Assembly: GCF_032854445.1 (NCBI RefSeq)
Contig: NC_088304.1
Span: 25,495,704 to 25,559,703 of the forward strand
DNA: 64,000 nt
Source of the DNA: Liolophura sinensis
Lineage: Eukaryota > Mollusca > Polyplacophora > Chitonida > Chitonidae
Reading direction: 5' to 3'
Positions 50,162 through 61,360 of this stretch are shown here, one piece after another (positions within the stretch are counted from its first letter, which is position 1; the number at the start of each line of letters is the position of its first letter). Position numbers and translations under genes: made by a program. Under the pieces are notes generated by a model. It had not been told where the DNA came from. It ran no database searches and was given only the letters and a program-made list of their open reading frames with translations.

Positions 50162-50510
50162 GGAGTGAGTGAGTGAGTGCTTGGGGTTTAAAGTCTTACT
50201 TAACAATTGTTCAGTCATGTGACGACGAAGGCGTCTTTAGAGTGTATGTAATGTGCCTCCTTGTTGCAGGACGGATTTCCACCACTCTTTTATCTAGTGC
50301 TGCGTCATTGAGACGACTTATCGAAGGCAAGTGAGCCATTATACTGATACTGGTCAACCAGTCGTTACACTATCCCCTTCATGCTGAACGCCAAGCAAGG
50401 AAGTTACAACTTCTTCTTTTAAAGTCTTAGGTGTGACTCGACCCAGGATTGACCCTGGATCCATAGCTCCCGAAGCGGACGCTCTACGCTGTGCTATTGG
50501 GGCCGGTCTA
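50162..50510 (-). repeat. SINE-B, fullest copy
   Basis: On the minus strand it starts with the A-box-like 'caatagcacagcgtagagcg', then 'cgcttcgggagc' and B-box-like 'gggtcaatcctgggtcgag'. A central part with 'aactggttgacca'-type sequence follows, then 'gtggtggaaatccgtcctgc' and the end 'taaaccccaagcactc' with a (GAGT)n tail. It retains the middle that the 29256 copy has lost. Confidence 0.85.
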
Positions 50511-51204
50511 ATCCACCAATGAGTTCAACGCAGTACGTAATTAGTTAACTGAAAAAAACTACTTCTCCGGATTCCGGATTTTGGCATTTGTTTCGCCATC
50601 AACACGATTGCATCGTGTTTCCGGTTTCTGTCATATGACGTATCACATAGCCTCGTTAAATTTCCAGAGGAGGTAAAATCGTTTCTCTTTTTCAGTCAAT
50701 AAATTTAAAGTATTTTCATGTTCAATAGGATACCGCCAAATTTTTGATTTCGTGTACACCGATGTATTACTGGCCCTACTAAAGCTTTTTCAGTAATTTT
50801 CATTAACCTTTTTATCAGAAAGCGTTATGTTTCTAATTATATCGATCACAGACAAACAAAAAGATAACACAAGACACTTCAGTACAGAAGTTTGTTTTTG
50901 CAGCAACACTGCAATCTTTTTTGTATGGCATTAAGTGTCATGTATTTTGCTGTCGCAAAATTTAAGCTTGTCGACCTACATAACGTATTTTCAAGGAGTA
51001 CGGTTAGTTTGTGTCTGATAAGGCAGCGTGTGGGGATTGCTGGCAATGGTGGCGCTCCTCTTTTACGCTTGAGGAAACGGAACTGTCCGCGACAAACCGT
51101 TTCTCTGCGGCAAGTTACTAACGATTTTCCCACGTAAGGTACAGCTATACTGGTTGAAGACAACTGGGCAACAACGAACGGAAAACAACCAAAATGACCA
51201 GGTC

Positions 51205-51400
51205 AGTGACCAGCGAGGTCACAAGCTGGAATCCAGATCTTGCTGCCTTGGTTCAGGGTTTGAGTTCGGAGTTTTGTCAGGTATCTACCAAGGGTCGGTG
51301 GTTTACTCCTTTGTGCCCTGATTTTCATCACCCATCAACCTGACCGGCATCGTATAACTGAACACTTTTTCTGTGAGACGTTATTACCAATGATACTGAC
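51205..51400 (+). repeat. Diverged SINE-A relative
   Basis: It has weak matches to the SINE-A 3' half: 'catcaacctgaccggcatcg', 'tataactgaacactttttc' and 'gtgagacgttattaccaat'. The head has 'ggttcagggtttgagttcgg' instead of the usual B box. It may be an old SINE-A copy or another SINE with a related end. Confidence 0.5.
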
Positions 51401-52622
51401 CCTAGGCCCCAAACAATACAAGTTGGAGAATCTACAAATTCTCCGCCAAAGACGGGTATAGAACTTGCTTCTCATGTGCATCATGGTTAGGAGTACCGCT
51501 AGCACACGTTGTTACTGAGCCAGATAACTCTTCCTATGTGATAAAGTCGTGTGACTTTGGTTAGCCTTATTATCAAAAATCATCTGACATTTTCGAATCA
51601 GTAAATGAGCAAATCAACATGAATATTGATGACTTCTTCACACGTCCTCTACACGAGTAACAGGTTAAAGGCTTGAATATTTATATATTAAAACAAATAT
51701 AACTATAGCTTAATAAACCAAACAAAAAACAAACAAAAAAAATAATAATAAAAAAATTTCCATGTATAAATCATGCTGTATATAACTAACAGAAATGACT
51801 AGATGTCATTAGGGCTTCTCAACAGGAGTTCACAGTCTGTTGTCTTCCCTCTTAGATCGCCGAAACCTAAAAGTGACCTGATCAGCGCTATGAAAATGGT
51901 AAATGTGTCCATTTCCTAGCCAAAGGAATTAAATCGGTATACAGATCCTGTACCATGTTACTTTATAAACTGTCGATAATCTAAACATGTACCTCAGGGG
52001 CGATTTGATCTTAATCCACACAATACATATACATATGTATGCGTCAGTTTCTGAATTAGGAACATTGGTACGTGCACTGTCCTGAAGCCTCCCCCACCTG
52101 ATAGTTTAATTTGACCATGGCCTCCATTATAATGTCAGCCAGTAGGCTTACTTCAAAATATTTCAGAACAGTATCTTTAATAAAATACCTTAAACAGAAA
52201 GAGAAGCATTCAAAACTTCATCTGTGGTTGTTTTTACAACTGAATTAGATACATTCAAATGTGTGCTTTCCAAGGTGGGATTTATGGACCATGTTTATAA
52301 TGTATGTGCCCAGTGATAACACAAGGTTGACTAAATCTTCATGTTCAGGTCTGAATAATTTAATTTTGAGGGCATTAAATATCTGCATTAGGGCAAGAGA
52401 AATATCGGTATGTCAACATAATCCATAACACTCACCTTGCAATTCAGATATTTGAAAGTATTTAAGTCGTTGGAAACTTTCCAAAAGTCTATAAAAATAG
52501 TTTTGGACAGTGTGCTTAATAGACCTTTCCGAAGTCTCAATCAAGAACAGGCAATTTACCAATTACAAGAAGTATTGTTGCAAATAGGTTAAATGGAAAC
52601 CCCACACAGTGGCCACAAATGT
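51401..52622. other. Unassigned DNA
   Basis: A-rich low-complexity sequence occurs at 51715-51765. No gene or repeat recognised. Confidence 0.4.
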
Positions 52623-52891
52623 TCAATCTTTCTGTGACTTCTTGACGTCACAATTGCATTCATCGGGAATGGAATGAAAAGTAACGTTGTCACGAGATAA
52701 CACCAGAGACTTTGGGTCCCATGTCACATCAATTATCAGCTCATAACTTTTAGAGGGGTTTTTGATGGTGGAAAGACAGACATTTTTTTTCGAGACAGAC
52801 ATTATTTTAAGTATTAAACTGAGGCATTTTGGTCTAACTGGACAAACAAATATTTGTGGGGAACGGAGAACGGATGCTCGTTTCACAAAAC
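52623..52891 (-). CDS. Candidate terminal exon, unrecognised
   Basis: On the minus strand a possible 3' splice site ('catcatgtag', AG at 52893-52892) opens an uninterrupted frame in phase 1 of about 89 codons to TGA. The product would start 'FVKRASVLRSPQ' and end 'PDECNCDVKKSQKD', with five cysteines and a stretch 'YELIIDVTWDPKSLVL' that could form beta strands of an extracellular domain. No family is recognised. The phase matches the phase-1 exons at 58-64 kb on the same strand, which is suggestive only. The polypyrimidine tract is poor. A chance frame is a real possibility. Confidence 0.2.
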
Positions 52892-53395
52892 CTACATGAT
52901 GTAAGTAATATGTCAGGGCGAGTCAGAAACAAAACCGCCTCAAGTGGGACAGCCATCACCTTAGAATTAGAACATTTCGCTGTAAATGTTGTCTTTAGCT
53001 AGGCAACATTTATTAATGTCTTCACAACATCTAGACGAAAGAATCTTTTTCAAATGAGGAGGACCTTCTGTTCTCGGTACGTTCCTCGATGTTTACAGCC
53101 AGTAATATTGATATAGACGTTTAATGGAGGACGGACGGCAAAAAGTCCTCTTAAAAGTTGATTGTGTGTCCACGAAACCGTTTTTGACATAAGACGACAT
53201 TTATGCATTCAAGTATTGTTAATGCTCTGATGTCGTATTGTAATCGGCAGTCACTACATCGATGTATTCGCCTTTTTAGGTTAAAAAAGTACCTAACTGG
53301 GTTGTATCTAAGGCTAAGCAAAAAAAATAAAATGTAACCTTCGGTAAATAGAAGTTGGTCTAATATACTGAATATACATCTTAAATGTGCACACT

Positions 53396-53437
53396 TTATT
53401 TATTTATTTGATTGGTGTTTTACGACGGCGGCCATGC
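53396..53437 (-). repeat. SINE-A 3' tail fragment
   Basis: It has 'ttgattggtgttttacg' plus 'acggcggcca', the reverse complement of the SINE-A 3' end. Most of the core is missing. Confidence 0.75.
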
Positions 53438-53490
53438 ACACTTTATTACAGATAATGTAATCAGAAATGTTTAAGGTTTTTCTTTGACAG

Positions 53491-53735
53491 TTCACAAAAG
53501 GACACTTTCTTCCTACGTTTCTTTACAGCCTATAAAAACTCACAACCTTGTTACATGTAGCACCGTCAACCGGCGCTGTAAACTATCTGGATTGGAAGGG
53601 TATCGAAGCAATCACTCAGCAACAGCGACACATTTGTATCCTCAGGGTGTAGATGAGCAACCCACATCGGCAATAACTTGCATTACACTGGAGGAAATCG
53701 CGTTACCTAAAGTGCTTCCCCATGGAAGGCTCTAA
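53491..53735 (+). CDS. Candidate terminal exon, unrecognised
   Basis: A strong-looking 3' splice site ('gtttttctttgacag', AG at 53489-53490) is followed by an open frame in phase 1 of about 80 codons to TAA. The frame has three cysteines ('VTCSTVNRRCKLSG' and 'ITCITLEE') and otherwise no known motif. 'NRRCKLSG' is loosely like the end of PAN/apple domains, but the preceding cysteine pattern is absent, so no domain is claimed. It lies on the plus strand, opposite to the lectin-like gene pieces. Confidence 0.2.
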
Positions 53736-54032
53736 TGGCAACAATACATACTATAACAAAATTAGTCAATGTGATCGTCAACTATAATAAATAGAAGTAA
53801 CTCATTCGACTTTTTATGTGACGAATGTTGTACATAAAAACAACAACATTTAATTGGCTTTACCAACGTTAAGTAATAACGCAGAAATTTATTTCAAATT
53901 CACATTATCCGCTCAGAAGAAGTTGATTCAGAAGTGACAATAAATGTTTGCTTCATCCTTAAAGAAAATTTTGCCCTCATTTCACGTGTCTCTTTGCCCA
54001 GGTTTTTAACTTTTGCCTGTGGGAGTTTTCCG

Positions 54033-54306
54033 CAAAGGATTTACACTATCTGCACATTCTACAGAAACTACACTTACACAGCTATGTGATGTCAACGCTA
54101 TCGTTTATTCAATATTCAGTGATACATTTTCATCTGGTAATTATGTCCCATTTCCAAATCTTCTTCCTGTACTGGCTACAGGAACTACCGAGAAATGTCT
54201 GAATGAAATTCAGACCTGCGCATTTGCATGTGTTTTGTTTGACAGCTCAAATTGTCAAATGGGCATAACTGTTGAACATCTTTTCATATTCCTCGACATG
54301 AGTTAA
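54033..54306 (+). CDS. Open frame with clustered cysteines, doubtful
   Basis: The frame is open to TAA at 54304-54306 and includes 'EKCLNEIQTCAFACVLFDSS' followed by 'NCQMG', a cysteine cluster that could be extracellular. A possible acceptor ('ttttccgcaaag') precedes it. No family is assigned, and the splice evidence is weak. Confidence 0.15.
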
Positions 54307-54647
54307 AAATCTAAGTCATAATTATTGATGAAATATTTGAGGGAAAAACCCAATCACACAAACATACGTTTATGTCCAATGTCCAAGGTTTATATTAGCA
54401 CGAAAGTATAACAGCACAGCGATATGTAATATAATCAAAATCATAAATACATTAATATTCTCCTTTCAAACATTTCATGTATCAACACGATACATTTATT
54501 TTATTTGTGTTTCAAGACCAAACTCAAAACTATAGCCACGTGAGAAATAAATACCCTCTGCTATACGCTGTCACTCAGTGAGAAAAGTGGGAATATTGGT
54601 AATCATAAAATAAGCAGCAAAAACTTTTTCATTGATTAAGTAAGATT

Positions 54648-54792
54648 TATTTATTTATTTTGATTTGCTTTACGCCGTACTCAAGAATATTTCACTTATT
54701 CGACAGCCACCAGCGTAATGGTGGGAGGAAACCGGGCTGAGCCCTCGGGAAACTCACGACCATTCGTAGGTTGCCTCAAGCCACATGTGAAC
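54648..54792 (-). repeat. SINE-A 3' half
   Basis: On plus it reads 'ttgctttacgccgtactcaa', 'gaatatttcacttattcgac', 'aatggtgggaggaaaccggg' and 'aaactcacgaccattcgtag', the reverse complement of SINE-A. The tRNA-like head is missing. Confidence 0.9.
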
Positions 54793-54931
54793 GATCGTCT
54801 ACTGGCAACAAAATGCACTACGTTTGCGTTTCTGTTGAGTGAAAGAATATTTCTCCCATCTTACGATGATCTGTTTCTGTGTGGAGGAAACGTTACAGAA
54901 ATCATCCTTACTAGTCTCTGTTTGTAGTCAT

Positions 54932-55310
54932 CTGGTCGATCAGTACCTAATTTGTCCCCATACACAGAATTTACATACTGCAGCTTATGATCTCACCTGG
55001 CCGATCAGTACTTGGTTTGCCCTCGTACACAGAGTTCACATAATGCAGCTTATGGTGTCACTTGGTCGATCAGTATTTGATTTGTCCCCATACATAGAGT
55101 TCACATAATACCATGGTGCCATGTGGTCGATCAGGACTTGATTTGTCCCCATACACAGAGTTTACATAATACAGCTTACGGTGTCACGTGGTCGATCAGT
55201 ATTTGATTTGTCCCCATACACAGGGTTCACATAATGCAGCTTATGGTGTCACCTGGTCGATCAGTACTTGGTTTGTCCCCATACATACATAATGCAGCTT
55301 GTGGTGTCAA
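54932..55310. repeat. 65-bp minisatellite, about 6 units
   Basis: The landmark 'tggtcgatcagt' (with variants) recurs near 54933, 54998, 55063, 55124, 55189 and 55254, mostly 65 bp apart with one 61-bp step. The unit has 'gatttgtccccatacacaga' and 'ttcacataatgcagctta'. Confidence 0.93.
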
Positions 55311-55524
55311 CAAGTAAACCGAACCAATGACTTAAGCATGAACCTTACAGTATTAATCCCATTTCTTTACATGTAGATCCAGAGTGGCTTCTTACGTTTT
55401 TCACAAAAAAAAAAATATCAATATGAAGTTAGTTTCTTGAATGCATTCTTACTGGATGTTGAAAAAAATAACGTCGTCATCGATTTTGATTTACTGTGGC
55501 ATATTGTCTTCATACCTTCTGTGT

Positions 55525-55691
55525 CTATGCCGAGCCGTCCTTCATGAATACACATAATTCAGTGAGGTTATGGTTTATACAGGGGTTCACAGAACAAGCA
55601 TTGACTGACCCGACCTCTTTTGCTACCACCTGTATTGCCTGGTCTTTTCGTTGCCTGTTGGAGTCCATAAAAAGTACATTAACGCATATTG
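55525..55691 (-). CDS. Candidate terminal exon, unrecognised
   Basis: On the minus strand a possible acceptor ('atccaacaacag', AG at 55693-55692) opens a phase-1 frame to TAG at 55527-55525. The product includes 'ICVNVLFMDSNRQRKDQA' and ends with 'ACSVNPCINHNLTELC' and 'VFMKDGSA'. The spacing of the last cysteines recalls the start of an EGF-like repeat, but the stop truncates it. It is either a true last exon or a broken one. Strand and phase agree with the lectin-like exons further right. Confidence 0.22.
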
Positions 55692-55857
55692 CTGTTGTTG
55701 GATATTGCATCAAGAAGAGAACTCTGAACCTCCATGCAGTTGTTTTACATTTTAGATACTTGTATGTTTCGCTTATAATGATTAAACATAGAAATACACG
55801 TTTATAAGAGACGAGAAATGGTTGGGTAAATATTGTCTGGCGAAAGTGCAATGTCAT

Positions 55858-57174
55858 TGACTGTCGAAATAGTAGTACAATTAACAGTAATAATGGAGAA
55901 TACGAAGCCTATGTAGGCCTATAGCGAAGAATCAAACTTTCTGGAAGCAAGATGGGAAATAAAGTGGTGCGGTCAGTTCTAGAACTGGATATGTTCCTTT
56001 TATGCACAGACTAGCTCAAATGAGCCACGTAAGACTAAAAATCGTAATCGTCAGGATTTTTTTAGATATTATTCCGTGAAACTTCTTGCATGCGACCGAG
56101 GCTTAGTACCTGTAAATTTGCCAAATAGTGGACCCTTTGACAGATATAACCCCTTTTTCTAGCGCCCTCTCGGCGTCATAATATACAGTGCAAGTATTAG
56201 GCCGAAAATAATTGATTATTTCACATCGATCATCGCTCGCGCAGAGTCTCGTACATTTTATCTCATTAGTCTCAAGATATACGTCGTCTGGGTCCGCCCT
56301 TAGCTTCGGATTCTTGGAGATCTTGACATCTGCAAAAAGTATGCAAAACTTCCAACTTAGTGATTTTGTCTTTTGCTTTTAAGCAAGTGTTTGACTTGCA
56401 CGAAGGCGGACAATTTCATGGGTGGTGGAAACCGGACAAAAGACGTAAAAATCAACAACTGGAAACAGTTAACTGGTGGACAGCTAAAAAGTCAAAATCG
56501 TATTAGTGGACAAGCTCCACTGAATTAGAAGATGTAAGACGATTGGAAATACTAGAAAATGTTTTCTAAGTATCCGTCATTAAACAATTCAGAAAAATGT
56601 AAAGTGCCTTCGTATCAAAATTTCGCTAAAAATTCAGGAGAATATTGTTTGTTACAACTTTTCTGCAGAAAGAACCAAAATGAACCATTACTAAAGCAAC
56701 ATTCAATATGATTTTACCTTTGTAGTGACAACTGCATTATTCGTCAGCTTTCTCATCCTTCCAATTGTCTAATATATTATAAACAAGAGACTTCACACAA
56801 ATGTTTTCTGGCTATTACGATTAAATTCGGGTACGTCTAATACGTACAAGTAAAATACATAGGCTAGCAGTAAATACGGCACAAAATGCACTAATTAAGT
56901 AAAAAAAAAAAACACTGCACGATCAAACGTTTGACTTACTCTGAAACGTATATCTCACTGTGCGACGCACTGGCTTTACGCCCATTGGCACGACTGGTGT
57001 AAAAGCAAGAAAACTGATTGATTGATTGCTTTATATTGTTGATTGAAATATAAATGCAGAGGTCAAAACAAGCATTCTTGTTCCAGCCGTCAAACTGGAC
57101 GTTCCAGAGCCCCACTCAAAAACAGCAGCGAGAACAGTTTGATTGATTGCAAATAGTTACACATTTAAGAGTTT
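55858..57174. other. Unassigned DNA
   Basis: No gene or repeat family recognised. Confidence 0.4.
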
Positions 57175-57175
57175 T

Positions 57176-57427
57176 CTGGTGGCCGAGGTGGTTAGCATGA
57201 CATCGTGCCGCACTTACCCAGGAACGTCTCACTAATGCGGTCGCTGTGAGTTCAAGCCCAGCTCATGCTGGCTTCCTCTCCGGCCCTCTGTGGGAAGGCC
57301 TGCCGTGAACCTGCGGATGGCCCTGGGGTTTCCCTGGGCTATGCCTGGTTTCCTCCCAGAATAATGCAGGCTGCGATGGTATGAGTAAAATACTCTTCAG
57401 TACGGCGTAATACAGCAATGAAATAAA
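57176..57427 (+). repeat. SINE-A, nearly full-length copy
   Basis: It has an A-box remnant 'gtggccgaggtggttagcat', B box 'gttcaagcc', core 'ctcatgctggcttcctctcc', 'gtgggaaggcctgcc', 'cctgcggatggccctggggt' and the 3' end 'cagtacggcgtaatacagc'. Confidence 0.92.
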
Positions 57428-57535
57428 AGACATGACATAGCCTTTCCTGAAAAAATGACCGTTATATCTCGCTGCTTTACAGACCAATCGTGCCGGGGTC
57501 ATGAGGTGGGACTGTAGGCAAGTTACAACATTTTA

Positions 57536-57782
57536 TCAACAAACCAACATTATCCTAAACACCGAGGAAACACGCTGTCAACAAATCAACATAATCCTTA
57601 ACACCGAGGAAACACTTTGTCAACAAACCAACATTATCCAAAACACCGAGGAAACACGCTGTCAACAAATCAACATAATCCTTAACACCGAGGAAACACT
57701 TTGTCAACAAACCAACATTATCCAAAACACCGAGGAAACACGCTGTCAACAAACCAACATTATCCTAAACACCGGGGAAAAC
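57536..57782. repeat. 42-bp minisatellite with 84-bp dimer pattern, 6 units
   Basis: The 42-bp unit ('caacaaaccaacattatcc', 'aaacaccgaggaaacacgct') alternates between an 'acgctgt' and an 'actttgt' type, so the real repeat is an 84-bp dimer. A plus-strand frame (57501-57827) is open because 42 is divisible by 3; there is no other coding evidence. Confidence 0.93.
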
Positions 57783-57996
57783 ACCCGACTTTTTAATCCT
57801 GGTCTTTATATTCAGCAAAAAAATTGATGAGGATAATCTTAAACATCTGTCCAGTACGTAAATAAATTAATTTTACATATACTGAAATCACTCCTAGCAC
57901 CACAGAATTTGATATCATTACGATACAATGTAAATGTTTTCATTACAGTTCACCAAAGCATCGTCCACCTGTTCCTGACATTACACTTGTTCTTGC

Positions 57997-58197
57997 CTCA
58001 GCGATCGCATGTCACCAATGCCATCGTTGCGAGTTCAAGTCCAGCTCATGCTTACTTCCAGTCCGATCGTACGTGGGAACGTCTTTTAGCAACCCGCGGA
58101 TGGTTGTGGCTGCCCGATTTCTGCTATAATAATACTGGCCGTCGTCGTGTACGTATAATTGAGCACAGCGTAAAACTCCAATCATATAAATAAATAA
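57997..58197 (+). repeat. SINE-A copy
   Basis: It has B box 'gagttcaagtcc', core 'agctcatgcttacttcc', 'gtacgtgggaacgtctttta', 'aacccgcggatggttgtgg' and the 3' end 'gagcacagcgtaaaactcc' with (AAAT)n. The A box is lost. Confidence 0.9.
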
Positions 58198-58485
58198 ATC
58201 GCTACGATTTGTCTGCAATATTATCAAGTGGTGATAAATTATAATCATTCATTCTTTATTGATAAATAACACACACATATGAGAATAAACTAGAAAACGG
58301 GGGAAGATATAAAAGACAAGCGTCAACCACAGTTTCCTGTGTAACGTGTGAACAAAAAAATAGCTCAACGTCAGAACAGACAAAAGTGGGTCAGGTGAGG
58401 CTATTTTTTCTGGCAGGTTTCAATAAAAACTGACATAGGAAAGTAAAAGCGAGAATAAACAATTACATTACAGACACGGATTTAC

Positions 58486-58584
58486 CATTCGTTGTTGTTG
58501 TTGGCACAGCTGTCGTTGTTGTATTGATGGTTGTGGTCATCATTTTGCTGGTAGCTGGTTCCTTGACGGTAATCTTCGGAAGAT
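58486..58584 (-). CDS. Thr-rich linker exon, copy 1 (partial gene)
   Basis: This is a 99-nt minus-strand exon, inferred from its splice-like limits: acceptor 'gtggacag' (AG 58586-58585) and donor 'g|gtaaatc' (GT 58485-58484). It is phase 1 at both ends. It codes for about 33 residues, 'DLPKITVKEPATS' then a run of threonines ending 'VPTTTTN', assuming the split first codon gives D. Such Thr/Ser-rich segments usually form O-glycosylated linkers in secreted or surface proteins. The paralogue at 61940-62038 has the same length, phase and splice positions without stops or indels. The sites that differ are nearly all amino-acid changing, so there is no sign of strong purifying selection. It could be a lineage-specific or degenerating exon. 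Confidence 0.5.
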
Positions 58585-58720
58585 CTGTCCACATAAAACA
58601 TTTAGTACATAAACACACATTCACCAATACCAGAGTTTCAGTTGTGCACCATACACAATATTAGTTCAAACAAAACACAGTGAAAACGGTCATTATCATC
58701 ACACAATGTACTGAAAACTA

Positions 58721-58938
58721 TTTATTTCTTTATTTGATTGGTGTTTTACGCCGTACTTAAGGATATTTCACTTATACGACAGCATTATGGTGGGTGGAAA
58801 CGGGGCAGAGCCCGGAGGAAATCCACGACCATCCTCAGGTTGCTGAGAGGCTTTCCCACGTGTGGCCGGAGAGGAAGCCAGCATGAGCTGGACTTGAACT
58901 CACAACGACTGCATTGGTGAGAGACGGCTGGGTGTTTA
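58721..58938 (-). repeat. SINE-A copy, nearly full length
   Basis: On plus it reads 'tttgattggtgttttacgcc', 'ggatatttcacttatacgac', 'ccacgaccatcctcaggttg' and 'gcatgagctggacttgaact', the reverse complement of SINE-A. Part of the middle is deleted. It is inserted in copy 1 of the local duplication and missing at the matching place in copy 2 (about 62195-62215). Confidence 0.95.
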
Positions 58939-59876
58939 ACATTCTTCAATGGGATTAAATATATTTGTAAATGTTTGAATTCAAATCTGAGCTTTATGGA
59001 CTGTATACATTAATGCGTGTCGAAGTCACGCGGACGTTTTCATTTTAATGTTTTGATAATGACAAAATTCTTCTTCAATACATAATATTATGCACTGCAC
59101 ACATGTGACAGCAAACAAAACATTAAAATACCCTCGGTAAATAAGCGCCTAAATAGTACCAGAAATTACATTTTCTTAATAGATTGCTTTGTTGATGACT
59201 AAATAAGAGATAGGTATGGAATTTGGCCCGCGACTATGTAACTTGTCCATGGATGTATAGTGAAACAAAACTAAAGCCTTAATATAAAACAAACTAAGTT
59301 GTTCGTCTTTTAGTAACTTACAGGTGGCAAGAGGTTATTCAACAAACCTTATTATATAGGTTTAATGCATGTATAAGCCTATTTAGATTATTTAAGTAGC
59401 AATCTATGCATCGAAACAGACATTAGTATACCACTGTCAACCAATGCGGACGTTCCAGGTCAATACTCGCAAAGTAAATTCCAAAACGACGTATAACACG
59501 AACGGCCAAAGAACTAAGGAAGTATAAAAAAAATAGGACGGAATCATGCAAAGAGAAGCAGTCAACAGTTTTCAGTGACACTGGAAAGACGGCAGTTATG
59601 TTCCAGGCGACTGAGTAAAATCAGTATTCGGATCGTATACCATGTCAGAATATCAGTTGTTCATAACAAAATACAGTCTTCGCCAAAATGGTTGGTGCAT
59701 ATCAATTTACAACTAGTCGCAGAAGTTTGAGAGCGTTGGAATAATTTTGATAAAAATAACATTTATTGCCTATATTTCTCTAGTCCCTCTCTTATAGCAC
59801 TTCTGACGTGACACTAGTTTTTACCACGATCACTTATTTGCCTAAATAAAACCATCATTTTTAATAAGCCTATTAC

Positions 59877-60997
59877 ATGTGCTTAGAAAATGTGTACGGA
59901 GAAGCACGCGGACAAAGGTCAATATTACGGAATTTAAAACTATCTTCCAGCATTCAATACGATTTACTGAGAATGATGTTAAAGGCAGTCGTAATGATGA
60001 ACATTAGTACTTCGTTTTCTCTTGCTAGAATAATGGTTCCAAACGTCGAAGCATGCTTGTCACCAGGTTTGGAAGTCCTTATCGTAGAATATTGGCCCAT
60101 ACTTCCAACAATGAGATTTAGATTTTGATTTAGGTTTTGTGGCCGAGCCTCTAATGATCGAACACCACGGTCTAATTCTTCCCATAAATTCTCTATGGCA
60201 TTCAGCTCTGGATATTTAGGTGATTGGGATCCATGGTTAATGTTTTAATTAATCTCTAGGAAATCTCTAACCACATTGGCAGGATGAGCGGTTGCATTGT
60301 CATCCTGTAAGACAAATTATCATCGAAAGTTGCTCCAGCTAGTGACGTTTTGGCGTAACACAATAAGGTTGGATTTGCCCTCGGCATGCATAGCACCCCA
60401 GACGCGCTGAGAACACTCTCCCATTGCTATTCTTTCCAGGATACAATCATCTCGAAACCTCTCCCCAGACAGGCGATAAACTCTAGCTCTTCCATCACAC
60501 TTGTGAAGGAGGAATTTGGATTCGTCGACAAAGATGACATGGCGTCTGTGATTCACGCACTCACGGCAAGCTGTCGCCCATGCTAACCACTGTTCTCGGT
60601 GACGTTGGGACAAGGCTGGTTTCTTGATGAGTCGTCTAGTCCTATAACACTTCTGTGTCTGTTTGTTTGTTTGTTGTCGTTCTAACGCTAACGTTGACGT
60701 TTGCCATTTGAACCCATCGATCTCGAAACCATCATGAAGACGTTCTCCGGTTTTATCGTGCCAAAGTATAAAGGCAACGGTTTTCTCTTGCTTTTGTGAT
60801 TTGAGGACGACTGTGCTTTTACCTGCAAGGAAGCCACCTGTTCTACGATATAATGCCAAAATTCTCGTGGCGGTATTACGCCCGACACTGGTTCTCCTGG
60901 CGACTGTCACTGGCCCATAGCCTTATCGGCCCAGGGTTACTATTGCCCAGCATTTCCCGATACTTATTACACCCAACATGTCCGAAAGACTCGGCAT
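59877..60997 (-). pseudogene. Tc1/mariner transposase, nearly complete but broken
   Basis: Reading leftward from ATG at 60997, the frame starts 'MPSLSDMLGV', passes one TAA, then runs open to 60320. The N-terminal half has a helix-turn-helix-like 'VARRTSVGRNTATRILALY'. 'SQRHREQWLAWA' precedes the first catalytic block 'VIFVDESKFLLHK'. 'RVWGAMHAEGKSNLIVLRQN' follows, then a frame break with loss of about 20 codons. The second block 'LQDDNATAH' lies near 60290. The third block, after an in-frame TAA, reads 'YPELNAIENLWEEL', with E where most mariners of this type have D. The D-to-E change could be decay. The remainder to 59877 is degraded. No terminal inverted repeats were identified. The element separates the two copies of the Thr-rich-exon duplication. 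Confidence 0.9.
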
Positions 60998-61360
60998 GAA
61001 GCAGAGGTAGTCTTTTCGTGTGCAAGTTTCTAACCTGTATAGCCTAACGTCGTGCCATCCTTTCCAAGGCTTATCGGTTTTATTCTCTTGTATTTATACT
61101 AACTCTGCATTTGTCTATATGAAACAAAAGGCACGCAATGCTTATTTGTATGTGGAGAGTGCCTAGTCGCATTCTAATGGCACACAAAATACTGTCACTA
61201 AGCATTCGTTGGCGCACCTCTGTTATCATACCCGGAATTTAAGCCAGCACGACACCAACTATTTTGGCGAAGATTGTATGTACCTCAGATGTGCTTTGAT
61301 AGCAACTGTTCACATTATTAAACATACAGCACAGAAAATAGCCGTAGCCCCGGATTAAGC

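Larger units (their letters stand above)
58240..59400. repeat. Local duplication carrying the Thr-rich exon, copy 1
   Basis: It matches 61713-62590 on both sides of the exon. Shared landmarks are 'attgataaataacacacaca' (here), the exon, 'catcacacaa', then after a SINE 'attaaatatatttgtaaatg', 'gactgtatacattaatgcgt' and 'caagaggttatt'. The SINE at 58721-58938 is absent from copy 2. Order and orientation are the same in both copies. Confidence 0.85.

Noticed and set aside
57263-57502. Minus-strand frame of 79 residues
   Set aside because: It lies almost entirely within a SINE-A copy; similar frames appear in other SINE-A copies (27442, 41715, 58012).
57501-57827. Open plus-strand frame through the 42-bp array as a repeat protein
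   Set aside because: The openness follows from a period divisible by 3, and the frame runs on from anonymous sequence next to a SINE with no domain.
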